From: Candidatus Bathyarchaeota archaeon
GTDB lineage: Archaea; Thermoproteota; Bathyarchaeia; 40CM-2-53-6
Reading direction: 5' to 3'
Length of the DNA: 64,000 nt
Assembly (NCBI GenBank): GCA_005888745.1
Contig: VBBS01000033.1
Coordinates: 18,128 to 82,127 of the forward strand
Part shown: in pieces, positions 15,248-23,247 of the stretch
Numbering within the stretch: the first letter of the stretch is position 1
Layout: each line of letters opens with the position of its first letter
Made by a program: the position numbers and the translations under genes
Notes under the pieces: generated by a model
The model's database searches: none
What the model saw: only the letters and a program-made list of their open reading frames with translations
Told to the model about the DNA's origin: nothing

Positions 15248-15646
15248 CGCCGGTTAGTTGGCTCTCGAGCCTGTTACTGTTGCTTGGTCCGTTTGAATCA
15301 TGTCAAGGGAAAGACTCCGCCAATCTTTTCTCTTGCAAGGTTGCACGACAATCTCGCACAGCTATGAGTGAAGCCTTGATTATCCAGCGAATCGCCAGGT
15401 TTCAGCTCTATTCTCAAATCGGAGACCTCTCTAGAGGTTCTCCCGAAATTCGTGCGGAATTGTCGTCTTCTTGTCAAGGCCTTGCGAACCAGAATTGCGC
15501 CCTGAAGACCGGACTCCCCTGTTATCGACACTAGACAAGGACGGTCTCTGGAAAACTAGGGCTTTGCGACCTTCCCTCGCGGATGTTTCGTTCGGCTGGA
15601 CGCTCAAAATGGGCATAAATCCGAGGGACATCGGAACCCGACCTAG

Positions 15647-15680
15647 TCTATATACTTGTCGAAACACTTATATTTGAAAT
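15647..15680 (+). promoter_or_regulatory. Tandem TATA boxes upstream of TFB
   Basis: TCTATATACTT and CTTATATTTGAAAT are 20 bases apart and about 110-140 bases before the TFB ATG. Either would give a leader of roughly 80-110 bases, long for an archaeon, with the inverted GCCTTCCG / CGGAGAGGC pairing inside it. Confidence 0.5.
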
Positions 15681-15787
15681 CGAACGCGTCGCTTTCGCTT
15701 TCCGAGCTTGGACTCTTCTAAAGCGCCTTCCGAAACCAGTCTGGCAAGCGGAGAGGCACCCGGTCCACGGAAACCCAGGCAAGAACA

Positions 15788-16720
15788 ATGAGCACACCTT
15801 CCCCAAGCGCACACTCACCCAAGGTTCACGTTTGCCCCGAATGCGGAAGCCTCAATCTCATAGAGGACTTCGACCAAGGAGAAACTATCTGCCAAGATTG
15901 CGGCCTGGTTCTGTCCCAGAATCTGATGAGTCGCGGGCCGGAGTGGCGGGCATTCACCAAGGAGGAAAAGGATGAGAGAGGTCGCGTTGGAATACCGACC
16001 TCCTTTTCCATCCACGACAAAGGGCTCTCAACTGTAATCGACCGAGTCAACAGAGATGCATTTGGCAGACAATTGCCCTTTGAGACAAGAATGGAAATGT
16101 TGCGTCTCCGGAAATGGCAAATCCGGACCAGAGTACACTCATCATCGGACCGCAACCTAGCCCAAGCAATGGCCGAGCTGGACCGTCTAACAGACAGGTT
16201 ACACGTACCCGCCAACGTCAAAGAAGATTCAGCAGTCGTATACAGAAAGGCACTCGACAGCGGACTTGTCAGAGGACGCTCAATTGCCGCAATAGCAGCC
16301 GCATCCCTCTACGCAGCATGCAGATCTAGCGAGACCCCCCGAACCCTCAAGGAGGTGGCGTCGGCAAGCAGAATCAAGAAGAAAGACGTCGCACGCTGCT
16401 ACCGTCTCCTCCTGAGAGAGCTAGAAATGTCGATGCCAGTCGAAGACCCGATCCGGTGCATATCAAAAATCGCCAGCCGAGCCGAAATCACAATACAGAC
16501 ACAGCAATCGGCTATACAAGTACTAAAAGACGCACGAACGAAGGGAGTTGTAGCCGGCAAGGATCCGATGGGCCTAGCTGCAGCCGCGCTCTATGTTGCT
16601 TGTGTCCTTCAAAGAGAGAAGAAGACTCAAAAGGAGATCGCAGAGATTGCGAACGTCACAGAGGTAACTGTCCGGAATAGGTACAAGGGCCTGAAAGACG
16701 CCCTTGGCCTAGCTGCCTGA
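15788..16720 (+). CDS. tfb: Transcription initiation factor B (TFB)
   Basis: 310 residues. The N-terminal zinc ribbon has C16, C19, C35 and C38 (CPECGS, CQDCG). The B-reader/linker follows (GPEWRAFTKEEKDERGRVG), then two cyclin-like repeats from about 115 and 210. Each contains SIAAIAAASLYAACR or GLAAAALYVACV and ends in a helix-turn-helix (EIANVTEVTVRNRY). TFB recruits RNA polymerase to TBP-bound TATA boxes and recognises the BRE. The ATG start matches family length. The long leader and tandem TATA boxes suggest regulated expression; whether other TFB copies exist cannot be seen. Confidence 0.97.
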   Translation: MSTPSPSAHSPKVHVCPECGSLNLIEDFDQGETICQDCGLVLSQNLMSRGPEWRAFTKEEKDERGRVGIPTSFSIHDKGLSTVIDRVNRDAFGRQLPFETRMEMLRLRKWQIRTRVHSSSDRNLAQAMAELDRLTDRLHVPANVKEDSAVVYRKALDSGLVRGRSIAAIAAASLYAACRSSETPRTLKEVASASRIKKKDVARCYRLLLRELEMSMPVEDPIRCISKIASRAEITIQTQQSAIQVLKDARTKGVVAGKDPMGLAAAALYVACVLQREKKTQKEIAEIANVTEVTVRNRYKGLKDALGLAA

Positions 16721-16729
16721 CGCCGGGTT

Positions 16730-16978
16730 CTAGCGAAGATACTGGCGCATGCTCTGAATATTGTTGAAAACCGTGGCCCATTGTGGCGCTGGGTTCGGCT
16801 TCGTCGTGCTATATCCTGTCATAGAAATGGAAAATTTCACGCGCGGGTCCCTAGAATAGTAATAGATAATGTCCAATTTTCTCTTTGGATTCGCGTTGTA
16901 GAGACTCCTCTTTAGAGCGTTGAAAAGGTATTTGTTAAAGAACTCCAGCTCAATCGAGACGGTGATCCGCTCACTCAA
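16730..16978 (-). CDS. Small protein, unknown (faintly Pcc1/KEOPS-like size and pattern)
   Basis: 82 residues starting TTG at 16978, MSERITVSIELEFFNKYLFNAL. A strand-helix-strand-strand-helix pattern with a terminal helix NNIQSMRQYLR loosely recalls the KEOPS subunit Pcc1, but key residues do not prove it. A TATATA box at 17008-17013 on this strand lies at a proper distance for a short leader, which supports expression. It converges with TFB 9 bases away. Confidence 0.5.
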   Translation of the reverse strand: MSERITVSIELEFFNKYLFNALKRSLYNANPKRKLDIIYYYSRDPRVKFSISMTGYSTTKPNPAPQWATVFNNIQSMRQYLR

Positions 16979-17005
16979 TCGAGAACCTTCTAACTCGCAC
17001 GGTCG

Positions 17006-17014
17006 TATATACCG
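17006..17014 (-). promoter_or_regulatory. TATA box for the 82-aa gene
   Basis: GTATATACG on the minus strand, about 30-35 bases before the TTG start at 16978. Confidence 0.5.
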
Positions 17015-17034
17015 GCCATGCCTATTTATCGATA

Positions 17035-17129
17035 GCCCCTGGAGCCGACTAAACCTCCACTAATCCTCTGGAAAGCGCTGGAAACCCATGGCAATACTGA
17101 GAAACCTGAAGCAGGAGCGGGCCGGGGGC
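17035..17129 (+). other. Structured intergenic segment, possible small RNA or leader
   Basis: GCCCCTGG (17035-17042) can pair over 8 bp with CCGGGGGC (17122-17129), enclosing CCTG-AAG-CAGG and GGAG/CTCC hairpins. CGGGGGC can alternatively pair with GCGCCCC just downstream, so two exclusive folds exist. A TATTTATC box precedes it at about 17023. No known RNA family was recognised. Confidence 0.25.
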
Positions 17130-17227
17130 TCAATCTCGCGGCGCCCCACCCAAGATTCGTTCTCCTACTCCGTTCTCACGGTTACAATCCGGATTTTACT
17201 CGTAGATACAGGTGACATAAGAGAAAC

Positions 17228-17311
17228 ATGACAGAAAAGACGACTATAATTCTTGCTCTCGGGATGGCTTGGCTGTTCTGGTTCCTCTTCTTCCTTTACC
17301 TCGGCGTTTAG
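17228..17311 (+). CDS. 27-residue single-helix membrane peptide
   Basis: Too short for the ORF track. ATG 17228 opens MTEKTTIILALGMAWLFWFL, continuing FFLYLGV to TAG at 17309. A charged six-residue head precedes an uninterrupted hydrophobic, aromatic-rich helix. It lies 86 bases before the eIF1-like gene on the same strand. Small single-pass peptides often bind larger membrane complexes; the partner is unknown, and chance cannot be excluded. Confidence 0.45.
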   Translation: MTEKTTIILALGMAWLFWFLFFLYLGV

Positions 17312-17397
17312 TCCACCGTTTCTGAAGGCACGCTTAAATACACAAACCCGCGATAGGATCATCGTGGACGATTACAAGGGAGAACTGGGCTTCTAGG

Positions 17398-17706
17398 ATG
17401 GCCGACGTCTGTTCGACCTGCGGCCTTCCCAAAGACCTGTGCGTCTGCGGCACAATTAGCATGGAGCAGCAGACAGTAAAGGTGCGCATGGAAATGCGCA
17501 AATGGGGCAAACCCGCCACCATAGTTGAAGGAATCGACGGTAAGAGCGTTGACCTTCCAGACCTCGCAACAAAACTGAAAACGTACTGCGCATGTGGCGG
17601 AACATCCAAGAACAATTCCATCATCCTGCAAGGGGACCATCGTGATAAAGTAAAGAAGGTCCTAGTTGGATACGGCTTCCCTGAAACCAGCATAGAGCTT
17701 CACTAG
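17398..17706 (+). CDS. Translation initiation factor aIF1 / SUI1 family
   Basis: 102 residues: an N-terminal C-x2-C-x4-C-x-C knuckle (CSTCGLPKDLCVCG), then the SUI1 core with VKVRMEMRKWGKPATIVEGID, TYCACGGTSKNNSIILQGDHRDKV and LVGYGFPETSIE. aIF1 binds the small ribosomal subunit and enforces start-codon selection. The length and ATG start fit the family. The next small zinc-ribbon gene follows after 13 bases and is probably co-transcribed. Confidence 0.93.
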   Translation: MADVCSTCGLPKDLCVCGTISMEQQTVKVRMEMRKWGKPATIVEGIDGKSVDLPDLATKLKTYCACGGTSKNNSIILQGDHRDKVKKVLVGYGFPETSIELH

Positions 17707-17719
17707 GCGACCATGGAGG

Positions 17720-17917
17720 ATGTCAAGCCTCAAGGAAATCCTAGGCTCATTTCGGCGAAGTCCGGCAAGCACCCAAACGTGTCCCCAATGCGGTTCATCC
17801 GTCATAAAATCTCGAATGCCCCTAGAAGGATGGATATGGCCTGTAAGGTACGTGTGCAAGAACTGCGGATATCAGGGGTTCGTTGCACTAGAAGAGGAGC
17901 GAGACGCAGAACCCTAG
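17720..17917 (+). CDS. 65-residue zinc-ribbon protein
   Basis: MSSLKEILGSFRR, then CPQCGSS and, after about 20 residues, CKNCGYQG: a compact four-cysteine zinc ribbon with a Glu/Asp-rich tail. Similar small ribbons occur beside translation genes in archaea. The start is the second of two overlapping ATGs (17713 is out of frame). It converges with a glycosyltransferase gene 11 bases away. Function is unknown. Confidence 0.7.
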   Translation: MSSLKEILGSFRRSPASTQTCPQCGSSVIKSRMPLEGWIWPVRYVCKNCGYQGFVALEEERDAEP

Positions 17918-17928
17918 TAGCTTCTAGC

Positions 17929-19038
17929 TCAAGACGCTTGAAGGAGTCTTGCTATTTCCGCTTCGAAAACCTCAGGTCGAAACTGCTGCGCCTTAGAAGC
18001 GGAGGCAGCGGAAAACTCTCCACGGAGCCGATCGTTTTCACCAAGCATTGTGATCTGTTGTGCCGCAACAGCTAAGGAACGCCATCGGAAACCCACGTCG
18101 TTAGTTACAATCTCTCTGGGTCCCCCGCTGTCATGGACGATGGGGACGCACCCGGCTGCCATAGCCTCAACGATCGTTATCCCAAAATGCTCGTTCTCAG
18201 CACAATGAATGTACGCCATGGCTCTTCCTAGAAGGTCCTTTATTTTTCTTAGCGGTGAGAGGACGAAGGAAACATTCCCCGGTGCGGTTCTCCTCAGCAT
18301 CTCATAGTAAGAGGAGCTCTCCCCGGAGAGACTTCCTATAGCGATGAATCTTGTCCTAGGAACCATCCGAGCCAATTCAACGAATAAGTGGAACCTCTTT
18401 TCTGGAACAAACCTACCAACCGTTACTACCAAATTCTCCCTTCGCTGGACCGCGCTTAGATCTGAATAGGTTTCGACTGGACAAGGCGGATACACTGTCT
18501 TGGAATCGCGTCCCCACTTTCTCTTCACGAATCCTCGAGTAAAATCCGAGACGCTTAGAAGGACTCTGACGCGGCGAACGCGGTTCCGGTAATAGGCGCT
18601 TGCAGGCCGATAGTACAAGCGCCACATTGGAGAGGACGATGACTGCAAATGAGAGAAGTATTCCGGAAAGTAGCAATACTGTACGACGGGAGCACGTGTT
18701 GAAGGCACGTAACCGATGTCCTGCGTACTTAGCACGATATCGAAGGAATCTGGCGAGACAATACCTCTGATCCGATACCACTGATATGCTAGCCTTTGGT
18801 AGAGCAGAACCCGAGGCCCAAGGACCGGTCTGAAGGGAGGATAATAAGATCGGTTGACGTTATCAAAGAGCCCGGGGCAACCATAAAAGTCCTCGAAACT
18901 CGCCTCGTCGAACCGTTCGCTAACGAGCGAAACGTCGTGGCCGGCCTTGGTCGCAGCAAGGATCGAGTGGATAGCAATTCTCTCGCCACCACCCTTAACA
19001 CTCAGTCGAGGATGTACCAGGAGTACCTTCATGTACAA
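17929..19038 (-). CDS. GT4-family glycosyltransferase
   Basis: 369 residues with a GT-B two-domain pattern. N-terminal: MKVLLVHPRLSVKGGGERI. C-terminal nucleotide-sugar domain: LVVTVGRFVPEKRFHLFVELA, then CAENEHFGITIVEAMAAGCV (E-x7-E motif) and HDSGGPREIV. The GGGERI and HFGITIVEAMAAG segments resemble ALG11-type mannosyltransferases. It should transfer a sugar to a lipid-linked or surface glycan at the cytoplasmic face. The true start may be the second Met (MKVLLV). Downstream of the epimerase and nucleotidyltransferase genes on the same strand, it is probably part of that operon. Confidence 0.87.
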   Translation of the reverse strand: MYMKVLLVHPRLSVKGGGERIAIHSILAATKAGHDVSLVSERFDEASFEDFYGCPGLFDNVNRSYYPPFRPVLGPRVLLYQRLAYQWYRIRGIVSPDSFDIVLSTQDIGYVPSTRAPVVQYCYFPEYFSHLQSSSSPMWRLYYRPASAYYRNRVRRVRVLLSVSDFTRGFVKRKWGRDSKTVYPPCPVETYSDLSAVQRRENLVVTVGRFVPEKRFHLFVELARMVPRTRFIAIGSLSGESSSYYEMLRRTAPGNVSFVLSPLRKIKDLLGRAMAYIHCAENEHFGITIVEAMAAGCVPIVHDSGGPREIVTNDVGFRWRSLAVAAQQITMLGENDRLRGEFSAASASKAQQFRPEVFEAEIARLLQAS

Positions 19039-19056
19039 ACCGCAGTGATCTGAAAC

Positions 19057-20031
19057 CTAATCGACGCGCCGATTGCTGTTCTTAGACCTCCACATCTCTA
19101 CCGTAAGCTTCAATCCCTCTTGAAGAGTATGCGACGGCTTCCAACCTAGTTCCTTTGATATTTTCGAGTTGTCCAATACTAGATATTGCGGATCCTGCGA
19201 CTTCGGCCGCTGAGGGTAACCGGGCGGATACGATCCAAACACAATCTTACCTTTGAACCCTGTCATCTCGGTCAATATTTTCGCCAACTCAGAGTTTGTA
19301 ACAGGATTGCCGGGTGACACGTTGTAGACTTGGCCTATGGCTTTAGGTAGTTTGGCGGCGAGGATGTAGCTGCTGACGTGGTCTTCTGCAAACATATAGT
19401 CTCGGATCGAGTCTGGAGCTCCAACGTAGCAGGTTTCTCCTACGAGCATTTTTGAGATGAGATACTCGGTGTAGAACCCGCCTTCGCCGGTTCTCCCATA
19501 GCTGTTGATCGGTCGGAGCACGGTTCCCTTTAGATGGTAGACGCGGTCAGCCATCTGAACGTACTGATCGGCGGCGGATTTTGTAACGGCGTAGGGGGAA
19601 GCTGGATTGAGTATGGCATCTTCTGCGATGGGTCTGTTGCCATCTTGCCAGCCGTATACCTCGGCCGTGGAGGCTGCGATCAGTCGTGCGTTAGGCGCTT
19701 CTCGCAAAATCGCGTGAACCAGATTGACCGTTCCCTCGAAGTTTGTTGCGATATATGGATAGGGATCGTCAAAAGACAACCTGACAGGAGTTAGCGCTCC
19801 GAGATGAAAGATTATCTCTGGCTCTGAGGCCTCCACCGCTGATATGATGGAGTGGAAAGTTCCAAGATCTCCTTCTATAAGATGAACTTGGGAAATTACA
19901 TCTCTGATTCTGCTCAGTTCTCTTTCAGACGAGTGCCTGACTAGACCGTGGACGTTGTAGCCGTCCCTAACAAGGCGAGAGGCTAACCTTGAACCTATGA
20001 ATCCCGTTATTCCGGTTATGAGCACGTTCAT
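19057..20031 (-). CDS. NAD-dependent sugar epimerase/dehydratase (extended SDR)
   Basis: 324 residues. The Rossmann glycine motif is GITGFIGSRLA (6-16), the catalytic Y-x3-K is YAVTKSAADQ, and an upstream serine/threonine lies in AASTAEVYG. These define extended SDR enzymes such as UDP-glucose 4-epimerase and GDP-mannose 4,6-dehydratase. The exact sugar cannot be read. It overlaps the upstream nucleotidyltransferase by 4 bases and precedes the glycosyltransferase, giving an activate-modify-transfer gene order. Confidence 0.87.
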   Translation of the reverse strand: MNVLITGITGFIGSRLASRLVRDGYNVHGLVRHSSERELSRIRDVISQVHLIEGDLGTFHSIISAVEASEPEIIFHLGALTPVRLSFDDPYPYIATNFEGTVNLVHAILREAPNARLIAASTAEVYGWQDGNRPIAEDAILNPASPYAVTKSAADQYVQMADRVYHLKGTVLRPINSYGRTGEGGFYTEYLISKMLVGETCYVGAPDSIRDYMFAEDHVSSYILAAKLPKAIGQVYNVSPGNPVTNSELAKILTEMTGFKGKIVFGSYPPGYPQRPKSQDPQYLVLDNSKISKELGWKPSHTLQEGLKLTVEMWRSKNSNRRVD

Positions 20032-20735
20032 ACTGGGCTTCCAACCTTTAGTGCTTCGTCAGCCTCTTCGAGCTCCCTCAACGAGTTAACGGTGATAAAA
20101 GATCCATCGTGCTTGAAGGCTTTTAGCTTATTCATCTGCGCCAGCTTCGGAAAAGTTGTTCTTTCAACATCGCCTTTCCTAGGCATGTACTTCAGCACTT
20201 TCCGATCGAAGACGTATATTCCAGTCGAACAGAAGAAATCTCTCAGAACCGGTTTCTCCACGAAACCTTCGCAGAACCCTTTGGAGCTGATTTTGACGAG
20301 GCCGAAAGGCAGCCTCGGATGCACGACCGCAATTGATGCCAACGCTCCATCCTTCGAGTGGTTGTTGTGGAATGCCCCTAGTCTGAGATCCGTAATTTGG
20401 TCACCGTTAAGCGCAAAGAATGAGGGAGAGTCCACATAACGTGAGATGGCAAGGCGAAATCCCTCGCTCGTTCCGCCCTCCACAGTATGAACGCTGTATC
20501 GAATATCCACGCCAAACTTTCCCCCGCTTCCGAGGTGACGGATTATTTTCTCCTTTAGATAGGCTACACCTATGACTAAGTTCGTGACTCTGTTCTGTTG
20601 GAGCCATTCGATAACCCATTCGAGGAGAGGTTTTCCCCCGACTTTGACCAGTCCTTTCGGAATGTCATGAGTAATCGGTCTTAGTCGGAGTCCTTCTCCA
20701 CCGGAGAGGATCACGGCTGTCTTAGGAGTTGTCAT
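20028..20735 (-). CDS. Sugar-phosphate nucleotidyltransferase
   Basis: 235 residues with the signature VILSGGEGLRLRPITHDIPKGLVKVGGKPLLEW. FFALNGDQITD supplies the metal-binding aspartate and GFVEKPVLRD the conserved EKP. It forms an NDP-sugar from a sugar 1-phosphate and NTP, probably GDP-mannose, UDP-glucose or dTDP-glucose. There is no C-terminal beta-helix, unlike the homologue at 24.6 kb. It is the first gene of the three-gene sugar operon running to 17.9 kb. Confidence 0.88.
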   Translation of the reverse strand: MTTPKTAVILSGGEGLRLRPITHDIPKGLVKVGGKPLLEWVIEWLQQNRVTNLVIGVAYLKEKIIRHLGSGGKFGVDIRYSVHTVEGGTSEGFRLAISRYVDSPSFFALNGDQITDLRLGAFHNNHSKDGALASIAVVHPRLPFGLVKISSKGFCEGFVEKPVLRDFFCSTGIYVFDRKVLKYMPRKGDVERTTFPKLAQMNKLKAFKHDGSFITVNSLRELEEADEALKVGSPV

Positions 20736-20849
20736 TCCGATTGACTCACAGCTTCCTGCTAAACGAAAGCAAGAGACTCAGGTTCAATGGTGGGGATCGG
20801 CTCGTTTTGTCTTGATAACTAAGTTTTCGGTCGGAAGGATATTCGGGGA

Positions 20850-21248
20850 CTACTCGATGTTCACAGCAAGCAAATAGACAATGGAGGCGACAACGGCGAA
20901 GAAGGCGAGAGGCACGTACCAAAGAAGTAGACCTCCAATGACCAATACAAGTAGCGCCCCCAGATCCGCTTTGTCCTTTCTCCTTGACAAGTCCACCTTC
21001 CATATGCCCAGGGAATAGAGGCTTACCGCCAGGATCCCTAGCACTGCGGCAACGCTGAAAAAGAGAACCGAGAAGATCGAGCCCCCAATGGGTTTGTCAT
21101 TGGAGATGGTGGGAACTATGCCTACGATGGGTCCGAGAAGGAATCTGAGGCCATAGACCAGGCCGAGGCCGAAAACGACCCAAGCCAAAGGCAGTAGAAA
21201 GAGCCGTTTCTCCAAGTGCTTTCCTGAACTGTCCGCCGACCGATATTT
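20850..21248 (-). CDS. Membrane protein with four to five helices, unknown
   Basis: The ORF track extends to 21296, but the ATG at 21248 (MKYRSADSSGKHLEK) gives a cleaner 132-residue protein. Hydrophobic segments cover most of the chain (LLPLAWVVFGLGLVYGLRFLL, IFSVLFFSVAAVLGILAVSLY, LVLVIGGLLLWYVPLAFFAVV). No functional motif is visible. It is divergent from another small membrane protein gene, sharing a roughly 20-40 base promoter gap. Confidence 0.55.
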   Translation of the reverse strand, partial: KYRSADSSGKHLEKRLFLLPLAWVVFGLGLVYGLRFLLGPIVGIVPTISNDKPIGGSIFSVLFFSVAAVLGILAVSLYSLGIWKVDLSRRKDKADLGALLVLVIGGLLLWYVPLAFFAVVASIVYLLAVNIE

Positions 21249-21270
21249 CATATAAACGTTAGCGGAGCGT

Positions 21271-21774
21271 ATGATCGAACGAATGATGAACCTCACTAGG
21301 CTGATTTTTAGAAGCTGGTACTATTTTCGAATTGGTTATGGAACCTATGTCGCGTTCCCACTTGGCTTCGCTAGTACTATGATCGTGATTTATGAGCTTG
21401 CTCTGAAAGATGTCCCTCAAGTCCATGACTACTTTCCGCATTTGTACATCTTTGGCATAATCGCCCTATTGATCATAGGTCCAATTAGCATCTACGCTGG
21501 ACTCTACCACATAAAACGGACAGGGGCATACTCCGCGGAAGCTTCCGTACTTACCGAATCAAATCCTTACGTCTATAGGGCCATACCTGGCAAAGAGCGC
21601 GAGGTCTTCCTCCCGTTGATGATGCTCACCGCAAAGGGACTGGCAAAAATGATGGAGCAGCAACACTCAATGACCCTGGAGGAGCAAAGGGAATTCCAGA
21701 CCGTTCTCGACAAAGCGAATTCCCTGTTGAAAGGCGCCTCAATTGGACGGCCGAAAGATAAGCAAAAGGACTAA
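21271..21774 (+). CDS. Small membrane protein with cytoplasmic helical tail, unknown
   Basis: 167 residues: two hydrophobic helices (about 27-45 and 58-78) followed by a soluble, helix-rich tail (MMEQQHSMTLEEQREFQTVLDKANSLL) ending in Lys/Asp. The TATA-like CATATAAACG at 21249-21258 suggests the real start may be ATG 21283 or 21286 rather than 21271. No family is recognised. Confidence 0.6.
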   Translation: MIERMMNLTRLIFRSWYYFRIGYGTYVAFPLGFASTMIVIYELALKDVPQVHDYFPHLYIFGIIALLIIGPISIYAGLYHIKRTGAYSAEASVLTESNPYVYRAIPGKEREVFLPLMMLTAKGLAKMMEQQHSMTLEEQREFQTVLDKANSLLKGASIGRPKDKQKD

Positions 21775-21857
21775 CCTATGCTTTGGGCCGTGTTAGACGT
21801 TCTCGAGTAACAAAGGGATAATTAGCAGTCCGGACCGGACCCAGCGACTGGAAGCAG

Positions 21858-22121
21858 ATGAGCGAAGACCTTCCTCAAGCAAAGTATGTTGTGGAAGTCA
21901 CCGTTCCCGAAAAAAGCCCGCCAACCCCAAAACAGTGTATTCAAGATCTAAAAGGCGTCGTCGGAGGCAAACAGCTAGCTAGAATGAAGAAGGAAGCTGT
22001 CGACTGTCCAGTGCTCTCGAAGACCGTTTCTTTTGCGCAGTGTTTCGCATGTCCCAACTTTATTCGGCGAGTGAAAGGGAACGTTGACTGTAGAGGTTTC
22101 CCCCTGCCAACGTCTACTTGA
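21858..22121 (+). CDS. Small cysteine-containing protein, unknown
   Basis: 87 residues. After a Pro-rich opening the second half reads VDCPVLSKTVSFAQCFACPNFIRRVKGNVDCRG, with five cysteines spaced as a possible metal or disulfide site; this C-P-N-F-x-x-R-x-x-G pattern looks conserved rather than random. It is followed by a TrmB-type regulator on the same strand. Confidence 0.6.
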   Translation: MSEDLPQAKYVVEVTVPEKSPPTPKQCIQDLKGVVGGKQLARMKKEAVDCPVLSKTVSFAQCFACPNFIRRVKGNVDCRGFPLPTST

Positions 22122-22157
22122 AAGCTGTCGATTCCTAGGGCCAAGGCGACTCCAGGA

Positions 22158-22955
22158 TTGAACGACGAAGCCCAAAAACTCATGGAAGAACTCGGTTTCT
22201 CGAAAGAAGGATGCTCAATCTATTTCTCCCTCCTAGAGAAGCCCTCAGGTGAGACTATCGAGCAGATTCTGGCTCATTCAAGCTTCTCATCGCGCGAGGC
22301 TGAAAGGGCGGTCAAGGAGCTTGTCGAGAAGGGTATTGTCAGGGTTAGCAGCAACAAGCTCGAAGCGTCAGAGCCCAAGCAGTTCGTAGCTAGGATTCAG
22401 GACATGAAAAGGACAGAGATGTCAAGAGATCTTGACACCTTAAACGCTAAGAGTACACGATTGTTGTCCTTGCTGGAACCCCAGTATTGGGAGCTGCGAC
22501 TCGGGATCAAACCGGAGGACCTTCTGGAACCGTTGCCGACGCTTGAAGAGATGGAGATCAGGACGGTCAAAGTGATCGCCAACGCTTCTAGAAAAATCTG
22601 GATCTCAGCGGAAACGTTTGGCTGGTTCGGGAAGGTCAAAGAAGAAGTCTATCGCGCAATAGAGAGAAAGGTGAAATTTCGACTCCTGATGACCGCGAAA
22701 GATCCTGAGGCAGTCTCAAGGGCCCGCGAGGCAATAGGATTGGGCATAGAGGTCCGACAACCCAGGGAAGATTGGTATCCTGTAAGAGGCACATTGTCAG
22801 ACGACAATGAGCTCGTGTTTCTCATATGGGCCACAAACGAGAGAAATGGCCGACGGCCAAAGTTTTTCCGGCCACACTTCACCAAGAACGACGGGATGAT
22901 ACGGGTCTTCGCCGACGCGTTTGACAAACGCTGGTCGGACGCAAGTCCAATCTAG
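22158..22955 (+). CDS. TrmB-family transcriptional regulator
   Basis: 265 residues. The N-terminal winged helix has LMEELGFSKEGCSIYFSLLEKPSGE, a recognition helix FSSREAERAVKELVEKGIVRV and a short linker helix. The C-terminal part (about 120-265) resembles the PLD-like effector domain of TrmB proteins (VIANASRKIWISAETFGWFGKVKEE). Archaeal TrmB proteins respond to sugars or act globally on metabolism, which fits the surrounding sugar-nucleotide genes. The start is TTG 22158. Confidence 0.78.
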   Translation: MNDEAQKLMEELGFSKEGCSIYFSLLEKPSGETIEQILAHSSFSSREAERAVKELVEKGIVRVSSNKLEASEPKQFVARIQDMKRTEMSRDLDTLNAKSTRLLSLLEPQYWELRLGIKPEDLLEPLPTLEEMEIRTVKVIANASRKIWISAETFGWFGKVKEEVYRAIERKVKFRLLMTAKDPEAVSRAREAIGLGIEVRQPREDWYPVRGTLSDDNELVFLIWATNERNGRRPKFFRPHFTKNDGMIRVFADAFDKRWSDASPI

Positions 22956-23086
22956 AGAACAGCTGACGGGAACCGCGGATTGATCCACATTTGTGCACTA
23001 CTGCACAGACTCCGGATTGATGCCTATGTTACGTATCGGGAATGACTTCTTGGCATGACCTAAACAACCCACCCTTGTCGAGTATA

Positions 23087-23153
23087 GCCCAATGCTGCCC
23101 AGGCGATTGCAACGTGCCTGAAAACGAGCTTGCTTCTGGCATGAATATTGGGC
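23087..23153 (+). ncRNA. Candidate structured RNA (H/ACA-like hairpin) between TrmB and phosphomutase genes
   Basis: GCCCAAT (23087-23093) pairs perfectly with ATTGGGC (23147-23153). Inside, TGCC/GGCA and CAGGC/GCCTG can stack, with unpaired stretches between, and an ACA trinucleotide follows the outer stem at 23157. That outline resembles a single-hairpin archaeal H/ACA guide RNA. No kink-turn was confirmed and no promoter is obvious. Confidence 0.25.
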
Positions 23154-23247
23154 GGGACAGGGGGCGACAGCTCCGAAGGAAGTTCAAGAGAGTTCACCCG
23201 GGGGCGCTCACAGATTGAAGATCAAGACGTGTTTCCGGCGAATTCCA

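Larger units (their letters stand above)
15126..15787. other. 660-base gap between tRNA-Gln and TFB
   Basis: No convincing gene is seen. The 100-aa plus-strand and 77-aa minus-strand ORFs have no protein-like pattern. It holds a perfect inverted repeat (15230-15247), two TATA-like boxes before TFB (15647-15657 and 15667-15680), and a foldable leader just before the TFB ATG. An unannotated regulatory RNA is possible. Confidence 0.4.

Noticed and set aside
15232-15534. 100-aa ORF in the tRNA-TFB gap
   Set aside because: No plausible start signal, low-complexity Leu/Ser content and overlaps the palindrome; judged non-coding.
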